In this document: positions 1-13,660 of the stretch, in pieces
How the letters are laid out: every line of letters starts with the position of its first letter
Numbering within the stretch: position 1 is the first letter of the stretch
Origin: Agriotes lineatus
Lineage: Eukaryota > Arthropoda > Insecta > Coleoptera > Elateridae
Assembly: GCA_940337035.1 (NCBI GenBank)
Contig: CALNHX010005261.1
Span: 1-64,000, forward strand
Length of the DNA stretch: 64,000 nt
Direction: 5' to 3'
Made by a program: the position numbers and the translations under genes
The notes under the pieces: generated by a model
Told to the model about the DNA's origin: nothing
Database searches by the model: none
What the model saw: only the letters and a program-made list of their open reading frames with translations

Positions 1-2310
1 ACTTTCTAAAATTTATAGCCGGTTAGGATAGGTAGGTATCCTACACAACGCTATCCATGTACCTGTACTTTGGGTTGCCTATTTCGGATGTTCAACGGAA
101 CTGAGTTACGTGACTCACATTGTTGAACAATACGTAGATGAGTAAGCGTCTGTACAATATATACAAGACAAACAATGGGAATGCGATTACAAAAAACTCC
201 TAAGAGGGAAGACAACAATGCCAAGTAAGAACAATGACGAAGAATAAAACAGTAAAACCAGACAAATAGAAAGAAGTGACGAAGATAAAAATAGTGACAT
301 TAAGAACGATAAAAAACAATAAATCAGTAGACCAAGAAGTATAGTAACCAGCAAACATGATCAAAAAACGCAGGAGACAAATAATCTTCTGTATTTGTAA
401 AATTATTTGACTTGACAAACAGAATGCCCCTTTTATCTGAGAAGGTATTGGTTTTCGGATGTATACTTATTAAACTTTTTTTACTTGTTTTAGTAAGTAA
501 TAATATAGTATACGCCCCAAATCTATCGATCTTTTTTCAGCACGCTATAAATATACTGTAGGTCTATTGTTTTCTTCTTGTTGTTGTCAGCATTCTTGTT
601 AAAATATTTGCTACTTGAGCATCTGCTTGCCTGTTTGAGGAACTTGTAAACGACTTATCAGATCAAGACGCTTTACCACTTTTTCTGTTTTCTCTTTTTA
701 TTCTTCTTGATTTGGATGATAGTACTCATTGTATTTTGAAATATGAAAAATAGGTAATATGCGAAGGAAATGTAATATATGAAGTAATATCACTTTCAGA
801 AAATTCAAGAATAAGGATTTTTATGTTCATAAATCTATACGCACTCTGAACTCTCATGATGGGTAGATGGCAAATTGACAAAGAAAAAAATATAATAAAA
901 AACTGACGTAAACATTATTCAATAAAATTAAAGTTTCAATCAGCTGAACGCCGTCGCACAATTCGGAAATCTTAGTCCAAAATCGATTTCATGAATCCTA
1001 ACCCCAAAAGCACACGGCAGAGTGCATTTTAGTTTCTTGGAGTAAATGAAAGGCAGAGTTTATCTTGTATGGGCTCTGTTCTTAATTTGTGTGTGCTTTA
1101 ATCAGCCTTTCTTGTACGGGGCTATAGAGTTTGACTAGTGGTAAAAGCTTCGTGGACGCTGTAGAGCAGGTGCTCTTTCTTAAGCCATGCTATATCCCAA
1201 GTGAACGTGATAGTAGAAGGAATTTTGGGTACCTATCCAGTGAATTCTTTCCGTTCCATCCACTCAGTCTGCTAAACATCTTGGTTTCCGCATTCCGGAT
1301 GTTTCGAGTAGTTTGTGATTTGGAAGTACAATCGTTTGGTTTCACATTTTGAGTTTCAGACTTAATTGATTTATTGGCTTTACCTTTTATATAAAACTGC
1401 GTTCCGTGTGTGACACTATAAATAATCTTCTCTCGCTAGCTGTTGTTGAGGGAGGTTTTCAGGCATACATGTAACTCTTTAATTATGTGATTTTGAAAGT
1501 TGAGTGCGCAACGAAATAATTTATACAAGCGTTCTAAGTTTAATTATTCGTTAGTTTAGAAATTTGCAGGTGGGATACTATGTCAGTCCTTCATCTTTTG
1601 GTATTATAAGCGAACATGTAGCTACCTGAATGCTGGGCTATTGTGTTAAATTATTCAGTTATTTGGGAAGTTGTATCCAGCAGCGAAATTAGAAATTTGC
1701 ATAATCTGTGATGTCTTGTGAGATATTTTATGATGTCGTAATATGGGTATAATAAATGTTTGAATACTATTTTCAATTATTTGAATAAATTAAACGGTCC
1801 TAACTACCACAATTTTTGTAATTTGCCCGGCTATACTGTAATAATGCTTAAATTTCTAATTCTAATTGACTTTCATCCCAGGGTTAGGTTTCTACATCTA
1901 ATTAAAAAACGAATATGAACTTGCTTTTGCTATCATTACTAATTAACTACGTTTAGCTATGAATTACTATTTAAGGTACTATTTTAAAATAAACATTTAA
2001 TTGCAAGCACTCTGTATATCGCTATTTATCTAACGGGATTTGACAACTAGGTTATATTTTTAACTGATGGGAACAACTAAACCAAAACGGTTTCCTTGCT
2101 TCGAGAATATGTAAACAAGCTGGAAATTTTAATTAATTTCTCGATGACCACGCAATTAACGCTGTTGCTATACGATAACAATAAAATGTATTCAGCATCA
2201 TAAAAAAACACTCCTACCCACGCCACGAACCGGAAGTAAAGCTCTAAGGGATGCTAACGAAGCACATTCACAAAACTAACACTTTTAGAAGGCAACTCTG
2301 ACCTTTCAAT
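1..2310. other. No gene recognised (AT-rich)
   Basis: I see only short open frames with low-complexity translations, no RNA gene and no clear repeat. The frame at 1131-1352 (73 codons) has no recognisable motif or splice context. Confidence 0.5.
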
Positions 2311-3090
2311 TGCTTCTCCGTTAAAAATAGGGCTACATTCCCCTCGTTGGAAGTCCCACGATAGTCTGGACAACTCGTTGTTGTTTGCCTGCAGTTAGCA
2401 AGGTTCAAATCTGCGCTGGAACCCACCTGGTTAACGGCTGATGCTCTCGGGCACCTCTGAAACCGCTTTCAATGAAGCTGGGGCCTCAAATCTTGTACTC
2501 CGCTGTGCTACACGGCCGCTGCTCTCTTATTCACTCGTATAGGAACTTATGAACCTGGCTGGACATCCGTAGAATATGCACAAAACACCACAGTTTCTAC
2601 TGGATCACTTCGGCGCCACGTATTTTACCTGGGTGGAAGCCCAATGTAAACCAAAACTTTTACAAGTAATCCAGGACACAATCACTTAATTAAACTACAG
2701 TTTTAGTTAACTTATTAACACACAAAATAACTTGGTTTTTTGGGCAGCTTGGCAATTTCACAACCAAGGCTTTCGAAAAAGCTACTCCAATTGCTTTGTT
2801 TACAGATTACACATTGTTACATTAACTGTCAAGCCTGCTCACATTTTATTATGTTTTAAACAAAGATAAAACTATTCAAAAACGTCATTATGCAATTATT
2901 TTCATGGCCTGTGCTATTTCTTAAAAATTCTAAAATTGAAATTATTACATTTACTGAACATTCTTATAATAAATATTTGTTTTGCTGGTTATGTTATTAA
3001 TTACTATTAATTATGTGTAACATAAAGATTACTAAAATGTGTTCATGTGTTACTTAGACTTGGGTTTCACTGTTATATTGTTTTTTGTTA
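2311..3090. other. GC-richer patch with a B-box-like motif
   Basis: The stretch from about 2330 to 2660 is less AT-rich than its surroundings. It carries GGTTCAAATCTGCGC near 2402, which resembles a Pol III B box. No A box or tRNA fold was found nearby, so a tRNA-derived SINE relic is only a possibility. The rest is AT-rich and unassigned. Confidence 0.25.
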
Positions 3091-3109
3091 CGATTTTAGT
3101 CAGTTAGTG

Positions 3110-3240
3110 GTTTGGTAGCTCAAGAAGTCTTTGGGAACAGCGCCAATTGGAATCACTTGGCGCCCAAAAATTCAGTTCTACTTCTTTTCAAAGGTAAGTC
3201 AACCCGACCGCCTACCAAGCTAGCCGGCGCCATGTTTCCG
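3110..3240 (+). other. Possible non-coding exon or retroelement edge
   Basis: A strong 5' splice-donor consensus (AAG/GTAAGTC, GT at 3194) follows a GC-richer stretch. At 3158 lies TGGCGCCCAA, which is identical to a second site at 4627 and resembles a tRNA-primed primer-binding site of Ty3/gypsy elements. Neither reading is supported by a coding frame. Confidence 0.2.
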
Positions 3241-5129
3241 TTCTATTAGCGGCAAAAACTAATGTAACATTACATTCAGGATGTAGTTTTAAGCTCATGT
3301 TTTGTAGCATTCCAAGTCAAGCTACTAAAATATAATAAATCTGAATGATTATAAAACCTGATAGTTAGACAACTTAAAGTGCTTAGGAGAAATACAGGTT
3401 GCATAATCTTTATCTAGTTCTTTTTGATTTCAAATAGAAGGTTAATTTGAGAATGTTTAAATTAAAAATAAAAGATGAAACCACTTTCTGTTTTGAATAA
3501 AAACAGAGGGAGGCTTTGTAGCGTCCAGCAGCGAGTAAAATCAGAGCTAAACCCAGCTTAAAAGGATACAAAATTGGAAACTTATCTGTAAGGTTGTAGT
3601 TAATCTAATTCTACATTATATTAAAAAGTAATGATTTTTCAGGCAAATGGAATTAATTCATTGGGCAGGTTCTTAATAGTAAAAGCAGTTACGAATTAAC
3701 TGGTAGGTAAACACATTGGGCGATCCGTACATATCCTAATAGAAAGTGTCTTTGGTTTAGCTTTTTGCTTTTCCTGTTATTCTTGCTATTTTTGAGCACG
3801 GGACGTCAGGATTCGGTAGAATAGAATCACCCGGAGTCTCTGTGAAACCTTTTTGAGAGAGCCTAACAGAAATGGAAGACCATGTTAGACCAACGTTAAT
3901 TCTTGTTTAAGAACTTCTCAACAGAAAATCCGTTTCATTGATTTGGCGATGGGGTCGTTTTCTGTTAAGTATAGTTCAACTCGATGGGCAATGCAACAGT
4001 TCCTAGCATCAGAGGATTGCCTCCTTTTTAGTTAGGTTAGTCCTAAAACCGCAGGAAAATTATATAAACTGTTCAGTTTATTCATAACCCAAAATATGTC
4101 CAGTTACTAGTTTAAAATGTGCATATGAAATTCAATCTATCGTCAATAACTTCATAATAATGTAATAAGAAGATTTAATTACCTTTTCGGTAACAAGGCT
4201 AAAAGCCAGGTTATATTTGTACATGTCAAAAGGGGTTTAATGTTATACCGCAGGTATCTGTCAAATGATGGCCATTTCATATACTTTAGAAATGTGAATT
4301 GAGTTAGCGATAAATCATTTAACAGCCTTCATTAAAAATAAAAATAGGTTAAGAGGGTATAAAGAGCTCTTTAAATTTGTCTTACCTAAAGGTGTCGAAT
4401 TTCCGAAAAAGAAAGAAATCATTTCTATAAAACTCATGATTGATTAATCAATATAAATCAAACTGATATGAACTCTAATTCGATATTTCCGTATATATAA
4501 ACTGCCATAGTAGATGAAACGTTATAATCTTAAACTCATAATTAACCATGAACATGACCCATGAATTATATGATTGAATGTACATAAATATTATAAAGAA
4601 AAAATTAACAATTTAAATAAAGTTGTTGGCGCCCAATACTTCTTTCTTAGTGAACATAAGACCTTTATCCTAAAGCGAAGTTAACAAAAATCTCACATTT
4701 ATCATACCCATATCGCAGCCGAAGACTGAGCTAGTCGAAGTTATGTGAGCCTTCTAAGGTAGGTTGCAATAGTTGTATAGTTTTATGATAGCATAAGTAA
4801 CTTTAGTACTCCCATCAATGTTATTTCTTTTACTGTAGCTATATCTTCTTCAATTTTAGCTGCACAAAGACGCTCTTCCGTATACTGATTCTAAAAAAAA
4901 CTTGTTTCAGCCAAGAAACATACTCTTATCTTTCAAGTTCTGTATAACGTACGACGGCTTGAAAAATAAGTATCAAATGGCAATTAAAAACTGAATAATT
5001 CAGACTCAGCATGATACATAGAAGAAAAAATGATAAAAGCTTCACCCTGTATATTCTAATTATATGCAAAATGAATAGATTATAGTTTGATTTTCCGTCA
5101 TCTTATTTTAATAGCTATTAACATATCTA
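3241..5129. other. No gene recognised (AT-rich)
   Basis: Apart from the second TGGCGCCCAA at 4627-4636, I see nothing in this stretch. Confidence 0.5.
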
Positions 5130-5229
5130 GGAATGTTATGAGTATCATAACTGCCGCAGATGTTTTGAAATCCGAGCTCGTAGAGCGAGGATTTTAAAAC
5201 TTCTAAGGCAGTTATGATTCATAACATCC
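5130..5229. repeat. Hairpin MITE-like palindrome
   Basis: GGAATGTTATGAGTATCAT on the left is matched by an inverted copy ending at ATAACATCC on the right. The arms of about 45 bp have a few mismatches and meet at a short GC-richer centre (GAGCTCGTAGAGCGAGG). Arm symmetry and shortness fit a foldback MITE. No target duplication was identified. Confidence 0.6.
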
Positions 5230-7424
5230 GTGATTTGTTCAATAGTTTATCGGTTGCTATATGGTTATGGTTGCCATGTAGGGTAATATTCTTTAACCCT
5301 ACAGATAAGTTATGATCTAGTTACCAGCCTACTTTTGTATATGTAAACAATGGCTAAATATCCTGAAACCGATAAACTAGGTTTACACTGAGATTATTTT
5401 CTATGCGTCATCAAATGCTCAAAACGTATTATATCCGTAACTTACAGCACTGCGTCTTTAAATTTACAGTAAAAATTCTAGAACTAAATTGAAATCCTCC
5501 GCTGCGGAGTACCCTTACAAAGTTAAAAAGTTACGTAAAAACGGCACGAATACTAATAGAATGCTAATATAGTTAAGTAAACATCTAAAGCAAATGGATA
5601 ATTATTAAAAATGTACCACAAACGACTCGTCAATTACAGGAATTACGTCAGCCTGCGCTTGATAATTCAATACTTAGCGCCCTTAACTTTTATATCTACT
5701 TATGCATAATTTATATTGAAAGCAGCCTAATTGTTAGGCCCTCCTCCTTCTGTAAGACGCAGAGCTGGACTGGATGGCATTTACCGTTTGGATTTTACGA
5801 TTTTAGAAAAGTTGCTCTGTTTTTATGTTAATAAAGATAAGTTTAAATGATAATCGATTTGCGTTTAATTTTCTCGTGTCAGTTGTATGAAAATAAAGTT
5901 ACTAACGTGGGATGATATTTACGCTGAAAATACAGACTTTATTAAATATTAGAAACTACAGAGCGAATGCAAACAATATTCGAGTCGAAAGTATAGGATT
6001 ACGTTCGTCGTAGCTTGCGTCGTTTAAGCTGCCCGAGGTATGAATAATAAATAAAGTTATCGTTTAGTTCATATTTTTGATGGGGTACGGCAGAGCAAAA
6101 TGAAATTTGCATTTGTAAGAGATATGGCAAGATCAAAGCAGACTGGCCCACCACCGAACCCTCCTGCTCTTCTTGCACCCTTAGTCGTTTTCTGTCCCTA
6201 CTATTTTCCTACTAAGGCTTTAGTAATGGTGCTTGAACGACGACTCTTTTCGACAGTCATAAACAGATTTGCTGTTTTTGACGATATTTGCATTTACGTT
6301 GAAACCACTAGCGAGTGGCCCAGTTTAGCTTTATGGGATCTTAAAAATTATACATTAAGCATCTATTTTGTATACAAAAGTTAATTTACTTAATGAACTC
6401 TTGTAGATAGTATTAGTTTAACGTCTGTTTGAAATGAATATAACAAAACATATGAAAATATTAGTATAGGCGTCTACAGTAAAATTATTTTTATTAATGT
6501 GGAAACCGTTTCCAGATTGTGGAATGTTAAACTCCTTTAGATATGTTTTTTTATAGATAAATTAAGTATAAGTGGAGCAAAAAAGTCGAGTGGTACAACC
6601 TGTATTATATCTGATTCAATTTACTAATACATATACCACGTGGCGACTTTCATGAAAAAAATACAACTACACCTACATGTTCCAGTTAATAAATTGTTTT
6701 TCCCCATGCACTGAATTACAAATGAGTTGCAGGTTTGGTTTCCATCTAGAAGCATGAAAACCGAAAAGCACGTTCTATCTATAAGCTATATGGTTAGGTG
6801 TTTTAAACATTTCCACAGTAGATTAGAAATTATATTTGAATGCCCGTCTAATAAAGATACAGTTTGATAAAAACGATAATTTGCTTATCTTAAGCCCACA
6901 ATCCCACAAACAAAAGTCCAAAACATTGTATGCTATTTTAACTGCTTTGCCTAAATATAATTGATTGTCTTTTGAACTACATATTTGATCTCTTAATTTA
7001 AAAAAAATTAAATACTGATGGTTTTGGTATATATACAAGAAAAATATGGCAAAGACACAAAACGTCAGACACTTAAAATATAAGTAATATTTCCCTCAAA
7101 ATAAGAAATTGTTGGCAGATAGTATTTTATAACCAATAATAAAAATATTTTTCTTTCAAAATTGTCACTGAAATAATATTAATAAATATTTGTGGCAATG
7201 TTCATAATATGTAAATAGGAAAATAAAAAATCTGTGTCCAATCGATGAACGTTTTTGCCAGTTTAGTTAATAAAAGCCATACTAGATGAAAATAATTTTT
7301 GATCATACTTTATTTAAAAAAAGTGTAATTTGGTTTACGATTTTTCGTTAAAAAAAGTGATACTTTCGTCACGATTTTTCGTTTAAAAAAGACGACTTTC
7401 GTGATCACTATGCAAAAATAGTAT
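5230..7424. other. No gene recognised; one unassigned 94-codon ORF
   Basis: An open frame at 6100-6384 (+) of 94 codons has no recognisable domain. An internal MARSKQT resembles the histone H3 start, but nothing after it does. The rest is AT-rich. Short repeats of ACGATTTTTCGTT lie at 7330-7400, just upstream of the next repeat. Confidence 0.4.
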
Positions 7425-7874
7425 ATTACATACCGAGGTGGAAAGTGTTTTATTCCTGTCGAGAGATTAAGTAGTTAACCGAGACGCGTAGCGTTGAGGT
7501 GAACTTTGTCTCGAGACAGGAATGAAACTTTTCACCGTGGTATGTATACTATTTTATTCGCAACCACTTTATTCTAATCAATAATTGATAAAATTATTAT
7601 ATTATGATACGGTTGTGACGCGCATGAATGGATCAACGAGATTCCCAGTGTCCCTACCTACACAACCGTCGGGAATGGATCTCGCATGAATGGATCAACG
7701 AGATTCCCATTGTTCCTACCTACTTAGCGGTCGGGAATGGATTCATTTCCAACCTCTGCTACGGCAATCACTTTTCCGACCGGTTGGAAAGTTACAAGTT
7801 GGGAATAGCTCATTTTCCAACTTTTTAAAAGCCAGTAATGATCTTATTACATATATGGTTGCGAATAAAATAAT
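7425..7874. repeat. Composite MITE, copy 1
   Basis: The first ~130 bp form a near-perfect palindrome: ATAGTATATTACATACC... is mirrored by ...GGTATGTATACTAT. A second nested unit follows at about 7551-7870, bounded by ATTTTATTCGCAACC and its inverse GGTTGCGAATAAAAT. The same arrangement recurs at 44.99-45.44 kb, so it is a dispersed repeat. It encodes no protein, and the short overlapping ORFs inside it are incidental. Confidence 0.8.
7621..7744 (+). repeat. 62-bp tandem duplication inside the MITE
   Basis: CGCATGAATGGATCAACGAG begins at 7621 and again at 7683, giving two copies with a 62-bp period and a few substitutions. The same duplication is present in the paralogous element at 45.2 kb, so it predates the spread of the element. 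Confidence 0.8.
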
Positions 7875-7889
7875 AAACAGCATTTAGAA

Positions 7890-8990
7890 ACAGTATTCCA
7901 CCTGCTACCTATATAAAGAAAGGATGAAGAAATACAATAATATATTGTTATGTTACGATTTTTAATAAGAATCGAACGACTTAAAAGTTAATAGCTTATG
8001 TACTAAGTGCATTTATAAAAGAGGTAGTCATGAATAAAAGCTTACTTCTTAACCATCTTACAGTATTACAGTATTTTAACAGATAAAGGCATCTGAAACA
8101 AACAATTATATCACTCATATGATCGGAATCGTTCTTAATAATGTTTTTACGGCGTTTCTTATATCTTTTCTTCGCTGCATTAATACTTTCTGTTAGTTTT
8201 GGTTTCTATCTTTTTATATTGTCATATCTGCTCTTTCAAACCATTCGTGTTAGAAATTAACAATTTTAACATTTTATAATACTTTCTAGCCTACAATCTA
8301 TTTAGCGATGAAATAACAATTGTTCAAACAACTAGAGTAGATTATTTTTATTGGCCCGAGTATTATAAAATAATTGAATAAAGTGTGATGACAGTATATA
8401 ATTATGCTGTGATTTCTTTCGCAGATCATGACCTTGGTTATAAATGTTTAATTTCAGGGTTTTTAACAAACAAAAAACGCAATCATTTACCTGTAGCACC
8501 ATCTTAATAGCATGAACAAATATTAACAATGTTAACCTGACTCTCTCTCGGTCAACTGTCAGAAAAAGTAAAACCAACAACTTAATGTTGCAATTCAATT
8601 TAAATAAATAGAAACACAAATTGGGGGCCAAAATAAATATAATTTTAATTTCAGTTCAGGCAAAGCAACACAATATGGAACTAATTGCCTGTAAATAAAC
8701 AAATAAAAATGAATGTTAAGTTATATTTGACACAAATGGATTGATATGATTAAATTCAATCAATTAAGGCTTAACGAAATATAATAGCCTTATAATCAAG
8801 TTATTAGTTTAATCACGCTTACAAAATTTTTCTGTCACCATGAATACTTGTGGCTTACAAATAAACAAACAAATAAATGCTTTTAAATGGACAATTTTTA
8901 CTTTTTAATTATTTAACTAAAACGTACTAGGTTTTTCTTTAATTATAATAGTTTTTAATTCAACTATATAGGTTTTTGTTCCATTTTGTG
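7890..8990. other. No gene recognised (AT-rich)
   Basis: I see nothing supportable here. The frame at 8332-8631 (-) has no recognisable motif. Confidence 0.5.
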
Positions 8991-9012
8991 CAGAATTTAA
9001 TAATTATTTGCA

Positions 9013-9230
9013 CTCACGTAAACTTTGGCGCTTTCTACCAGATTCTCGGGCGATAGACACTGGTCTGCACTAGTACTCGATGCGGGTACAATTTTCTCGC
9101 TCCGGCTCTGCTTACAAAATTGCTGAATGCGGTACTGCACTTGTGGGGCAGCTAAATTCAGTTGTATTACGTTGCTCAACCATAATTTTTCTTTTTGCGG
9201 GATCGTAAAAGTGGTGATGTGCTACACGGC
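9013..9230 (-). other. Weak candidate exon (minus strand)
   Basis: A minus-strand frame open for about 70 codons, including the stretch QVQYRIQQFCKQ, ends at a good donor-like sequence (TAC/GTGAGT, near 9015). Its composition is more protein-like than neighbouring frames. There is no acceptor consensus, no homolog I recognise and no partner exon, so it could be chance. Confidence 0.15.
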
Positions 9231-9372
9231 TTGGGGGACGCTCACCTAATTTTTCACTTTTAAAATGGTTAAATTGCGTTTGTGTTCACTTGACAGCTTG
9301 TGGTATTATTTATAAAATTAAGTAATAGTCAAAAATAATTCTCAATCAATTCTTGTGTTCAAAAAACATGCA

Positions 9373-10108
9373 TTATTGTAAAACGTTGTCAAATTGGTCC
9401 CCTTTAGCTTCGCAGAATTTGCATGCACGCACAATAATTGCATCTTGAACACGCTGCAACATTTTGGGATTAATTGTGGTAGCTGCTTCATGAATTCAAT
9501 CCATCAGGTGTTCTCGAGTTTGGGCAGGAGTAACATAAACCAAATTCTTTAACAGTCCCCGTAGAAAAAAGTACAAAATTGTTAACTCCGGACTTCTCGC
9601 TCGCTAAGCTCTTGGGCCACACCACCGATCCATCTGCAAGGTTAATGGTGGTTAAATTAAGTATTTATTCTATGGGCTTGTATCTACCATTCGCAAAAGG
9701 CAAATCGATGTGGATAGTCTTTCTGTAATCAATTCTGAACTATTGTTTTGTAGTAAGGATACATCATCTTTTAAAATCTCATGGACAGAAGTTTTAGTAC
9801 AGTCTTAGAAATCCAAATTTCTAGAAATACGTCGTATACTAGTTTCTGGATTTTCAGCTGCTATTTGTAAAACGTTTCCCTCTAAGTTAGGTTTCCTTAT
9901 TCTTGGTCGACCTCCGTTCATATCATGAGTTGGAATAATGGTTTCAGTTGTTCTTAGTTTTCTATCTACAGCTCTTATCACAGTATGAGAGGAATGCCTT
10001 CTGTTGTGAAAACGTAACGGCGTACACCCTTGCAGCTTCATTAAAATTTCCTTAACAGTTTCTTAAAACCCATGTCATGTCTGCATATTCATATACTGCG
10101 TAGTCCAT
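9373..10108 (-). pseudogene. Mariner-like (DUF4817-type) transposase remnant
   Basis: The reading starts at ATG 10108 with an N-terminal region of the YEYADM type seen in insect DUF4817-containing transposases. Next come an HTH linker with NGGRPRIRKPN and ENPETSIRRISRNL, then a C-terminus reading KFCEAKGDQFDNVLQ-stop, which matches the usual end of this family. In-frame stops and frame changes are present (for example RNC-stop-GNFNEAARVYA). Most of the DDE catalytic core between the HTH and the C-terminus is missing, so this is an internally deleted, dead copy. It is an independent copy from those at 18.9 and 46 kb. Confidence 0.75.
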
Positions 10109-10129
10109 GGTACAAAGACAAATTATGGT

Positions 10130-12363
10130 TGAAGCAAATCAAACGCAAGTGAAATTACAGAGTAGAATAAACCTGATGTCACAACTGACTGTCAGTTTTT
10201 TAGTTTTGTGTTCATCTTTTATCAAAAAAAGGTTACCTGAAGCTTTAGTGGGAGTTGCGGGAAGCGGGACACTCTGTTTATGACATATTTCGCAGTGTGT
10301 ATAATTTTAACTAGTTTGATTCTGTATTTAACGAGTTTTATTCACAACATTTTTGAAATAAATGTATATTATGTTATATTTGTTTAAATAAGTAATATCT
10401 CCAATTTTTGCCTTTCTAGGGCAAACTTTAACGTCGTTATTTAGAAGGCTCTAAAGTGAAGGCCATTGTTAACCTCGCACATACAAGTTGAGATAAACCA
10501 ATTTTCCCCAATCTAGTGTAGCGACACAAACAAATTCGTTTTCTCCATTTACTTATGTGATCACACAAGTATTCAGAGCACGACGCCAAATCACATTGCC
10601 GGCTGATTGCGAGAATCAAGTAGAATGTCGAGGGCTTGGCAAGCCGAAGTAAGCTCTATGAAGTTAGTGCTTGGAGCTTCAAAGCTGCTTTCAGCCAATT
10701 GCATTTCAGTAGCTAAAACAAGGTCTCTGCTACCACCACGTTATCATTGCAAGTTGAGACACTGATTTGCCCTATAAAATGCATGCTGTAACCATCTAAG
10801 GCGACCCAGTTTAGAATCTCTTTTGTACAATCCTCGGATACATTAAGATAATGTAAATTTGTCCAGTTGTATAAATGAATCGATATCAAGATTGAAATAC
10901 AGCAGTGATACAATTAATTGGATTATAGATTAATGCAGTGCACCCATTTGGTTAATATAGATCTATAAACAGAAATAACTACTGGATTCGGCACCTTTTA
11001 AGATTATATTTCCAAATAATGCCTGAACATCTTTTCCGGTATCTATTGTCTTTCAAAAAGATATTTTATTGTACTTCAAACTATTCAAGAATGCAAAACT
11101 CGAATTATACAGTACTAAGGAAAATATACACCGGAGACATTTTTTTGATAAAATATTGCAATGCAGAAGAAACGTTAAAAGCAGACCAAAATCAAGAATG
11201 AAAAACTAGTAATAGAAGGGATATGTAAAAAGGGCATAGAGAAGCATGAAAATAAGAGACACTAGGAGATGAAAAGGTAGCAAAAGAAGACGAAGGAGAA
11301 TAGCAGAAAAAAGGATAAGAAATTTAGAATTTTTCTTATCAAAAACATTTTAAAATGCCATAAACTAATACATTTTTTGATCCAGTAGTGTTTGCAGATC
11401 TTTTACTACTATTTTTTCTCATTTTAGGTACATCAACATTTTGATGTTAATTTAAGTACGCTTATGCTATGTCGCAATAGAGGTAAGCTAGGAAACAAGA
11501 AAGAATTCATAGCTGCAATAATAAGTATGCTGAGATAAAAGGGAAAATGCAAAATGAAGGCAAAAAAGAACAGTACTAAACAAAGATGTGATAGACAAAT
11601 GACACCAATTGGGAATGGCAAAAACAAGAACGGTTGCTTATATTTTTGACGATTGTACTGCAGGTATTGAAGAATACCAGACGTTGCACAAAACCAAAAC
11701 TATACAGCGCTACAAGAGAAAATAGAAACGGAAAAAATAATATTAATAGGTTCAACAACAAACATTAAGATTAAATATTTGAATGGTTTTTAGTGTAAGG
11801 GTTTGATAACAGATTAAAAAAAGTTAAAAGAATACAGTATTAAATTAAAAGAAGAATTTGCGTATTAGAAGGATATTGAAATTATTAATATGTACTTGGT
11901 AAAATAGAATTAAAATTCAATTGAATGATGCTATATAAGAAACAGAAAGATTCTAGCATTATTTAATTATTACCTGAAATAAAGTGGAGGATTAATGACA
12001 AATACCTATTCGAGAAATACCATTCAACATAATGGGTGTTAAATAAATATGATACAGATTATAGATCACTAAGGAGATAATAATATTTATCAGTATGTAA
12101 TATAATTAGGTATAAAAAACATGTAATACCTTTGTAAGCTGCTAAATTTCTAAAATAAACATTTATAAATTTTTTTAATCTGTTTGGAATGTAAAGGGTT
12201 GTGAATTAAACTAAAATTTTGCAAGAAGAGGATTAAAATTAAATTTTAAATTTAAAGATGTGGAGATGATAAAGGGGAAGAAAATGGATGGTGGTGAGAC
12301 TGCCATATGTAATACAGTTATAATCTACAAAAGCAATTTCTGGAATTGGATGTAGAACTAAGT
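10130..12363. other. No gene recognised (AT-rich)
   Basis: Very AT-rich, with many short minus-strand frames rich in Phe, Leu and Ile that look like translations of A-rich DNA. I see no element ends or RNA genes. Confidence 0.5.
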
Positions 12364-12366
12364 GTA

Positions 12367-12788
12367 TCGTCAATTAATTACATCATATGAATTGGATAGC
12401 AGGGAATGGTTTTTCTGGAAGTGGTTTGCATCGAGTTTGTTAGCAGAGTGAGCGTTTTGTAGTGTGGATAGAAGGTTTTTCATCTGCTGAAGTTCTAATT
12501 CGCCAAGTTTGTTTATCAAGTGACATCTTGTAACTGATACTATGTCGTTGGTGGCTTGAGAATTTTGGAAGGAAGACGTGAAAGGCGTTTGCTGCTCATC
12601 AGTTTTTGGCCGTTCTGTTGGAGAAAAGTGGTAGGTGTTTGGCTGGGAAGTCGTTGGTTGTGTTCGTACTGGAATTTGTCTGAACATTGGGAGATCTCTG
12701 TGAGACTACCGGGTGCATTTGGCTTGGTAATGAAGAGTATCGAGGTTCATGGACAGTTGACAGGCTACAGATATTTATGTAAAAGCTG
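12367..12788 (-). other. Candidate terminal coding exon, unassigned
   Basis: The minus strand has a good acceptor (TTTTTCCTTTCAG/C, exon start near 12788). One frame stays open from there to about 12600, with Ser/Pro/Asn-rich sequence. The overlapping frame continues with more protein-like sequence (INKLGELELQQMKNLLSTLQ) to a TGA near 12370. Joining the two would need a frameshift. I do not recognise the product. It may be a decayed exon or chance. Confidence 0.2.
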
Positions 12789-13660
12789 AAAGGAAAAATA
12801 TAGAAAGAGTGAAGTGAGGTAGTTTTAAAGAGGGGAGTACTTACTATTTGATATTTGTTGAATGACAAGTAATGTAAGGAGGATGTATTTGTAATTGATT
12901 TTGCACATGTATAATTTAAAGTGACAGTGACAGACGTAGAAGTTGTCACGAAATTAAAAAATAAATTTTCAGGAATAAAAACAGCCTTGATTATGAGCGA
13001 ATCCGACCTGTGTTTTCAGTTAAGAGTAAATGTTTTCTACCGGAGCTAGAGCTATTTAATAATATTGATAATTCATAATTTATAAAAGGGCAAATGAGTT
13101 ACATTCATTTTAAAAGAGAATTGATTGAAAATAAACTACAGTATAGTAAAAGTCAGATGTAATAGCTAAAGAATAATAAATATTGTTATAACATAAAACC
13201 ATTTACATACATAAAGACCATTATAACATAATCAATTATAACATAATATGACGCAGAGAACGTAGGGCTTGAAGAGGACTTATTAGGGGCAAAATAAACA
13301 TATTTGATAGAAACAGTAGTGTGGGGCCTATTGTAATTGTGGGACACAACATTAATATAAATAAACTACGTTGGATACAACAATTATAACAATATATAAG
13401 AAATAGAAGAATGAAGAGTAGAAAAACTGAGAAAAGGGCAATGACATAGGGCAACAAAGTCAAGAAGAAGTAACAAATTATAGTGTTAAGTTTGAAAGAA
13501 CAAAAATACTTTTCTGAATAGGATTTGCAGTATACAGCGTAAGTTGGTCATCAAAAACGCAAAATTTGGAAATACCAATATGTTAATAAGTAGAAATTAA
13601 TATATGGTTCCAAATGTACTTGATACAGTGATATTTTTTGAGCTTTTGTATAGTTTCGAT

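Noticed and set aside
6100..6384. MARSKQT inside an ORF, resembling the histone H3 N-terminus
   Set aside because: Similarity stops after seven residues and the rest has no histone fold sequence; chance.
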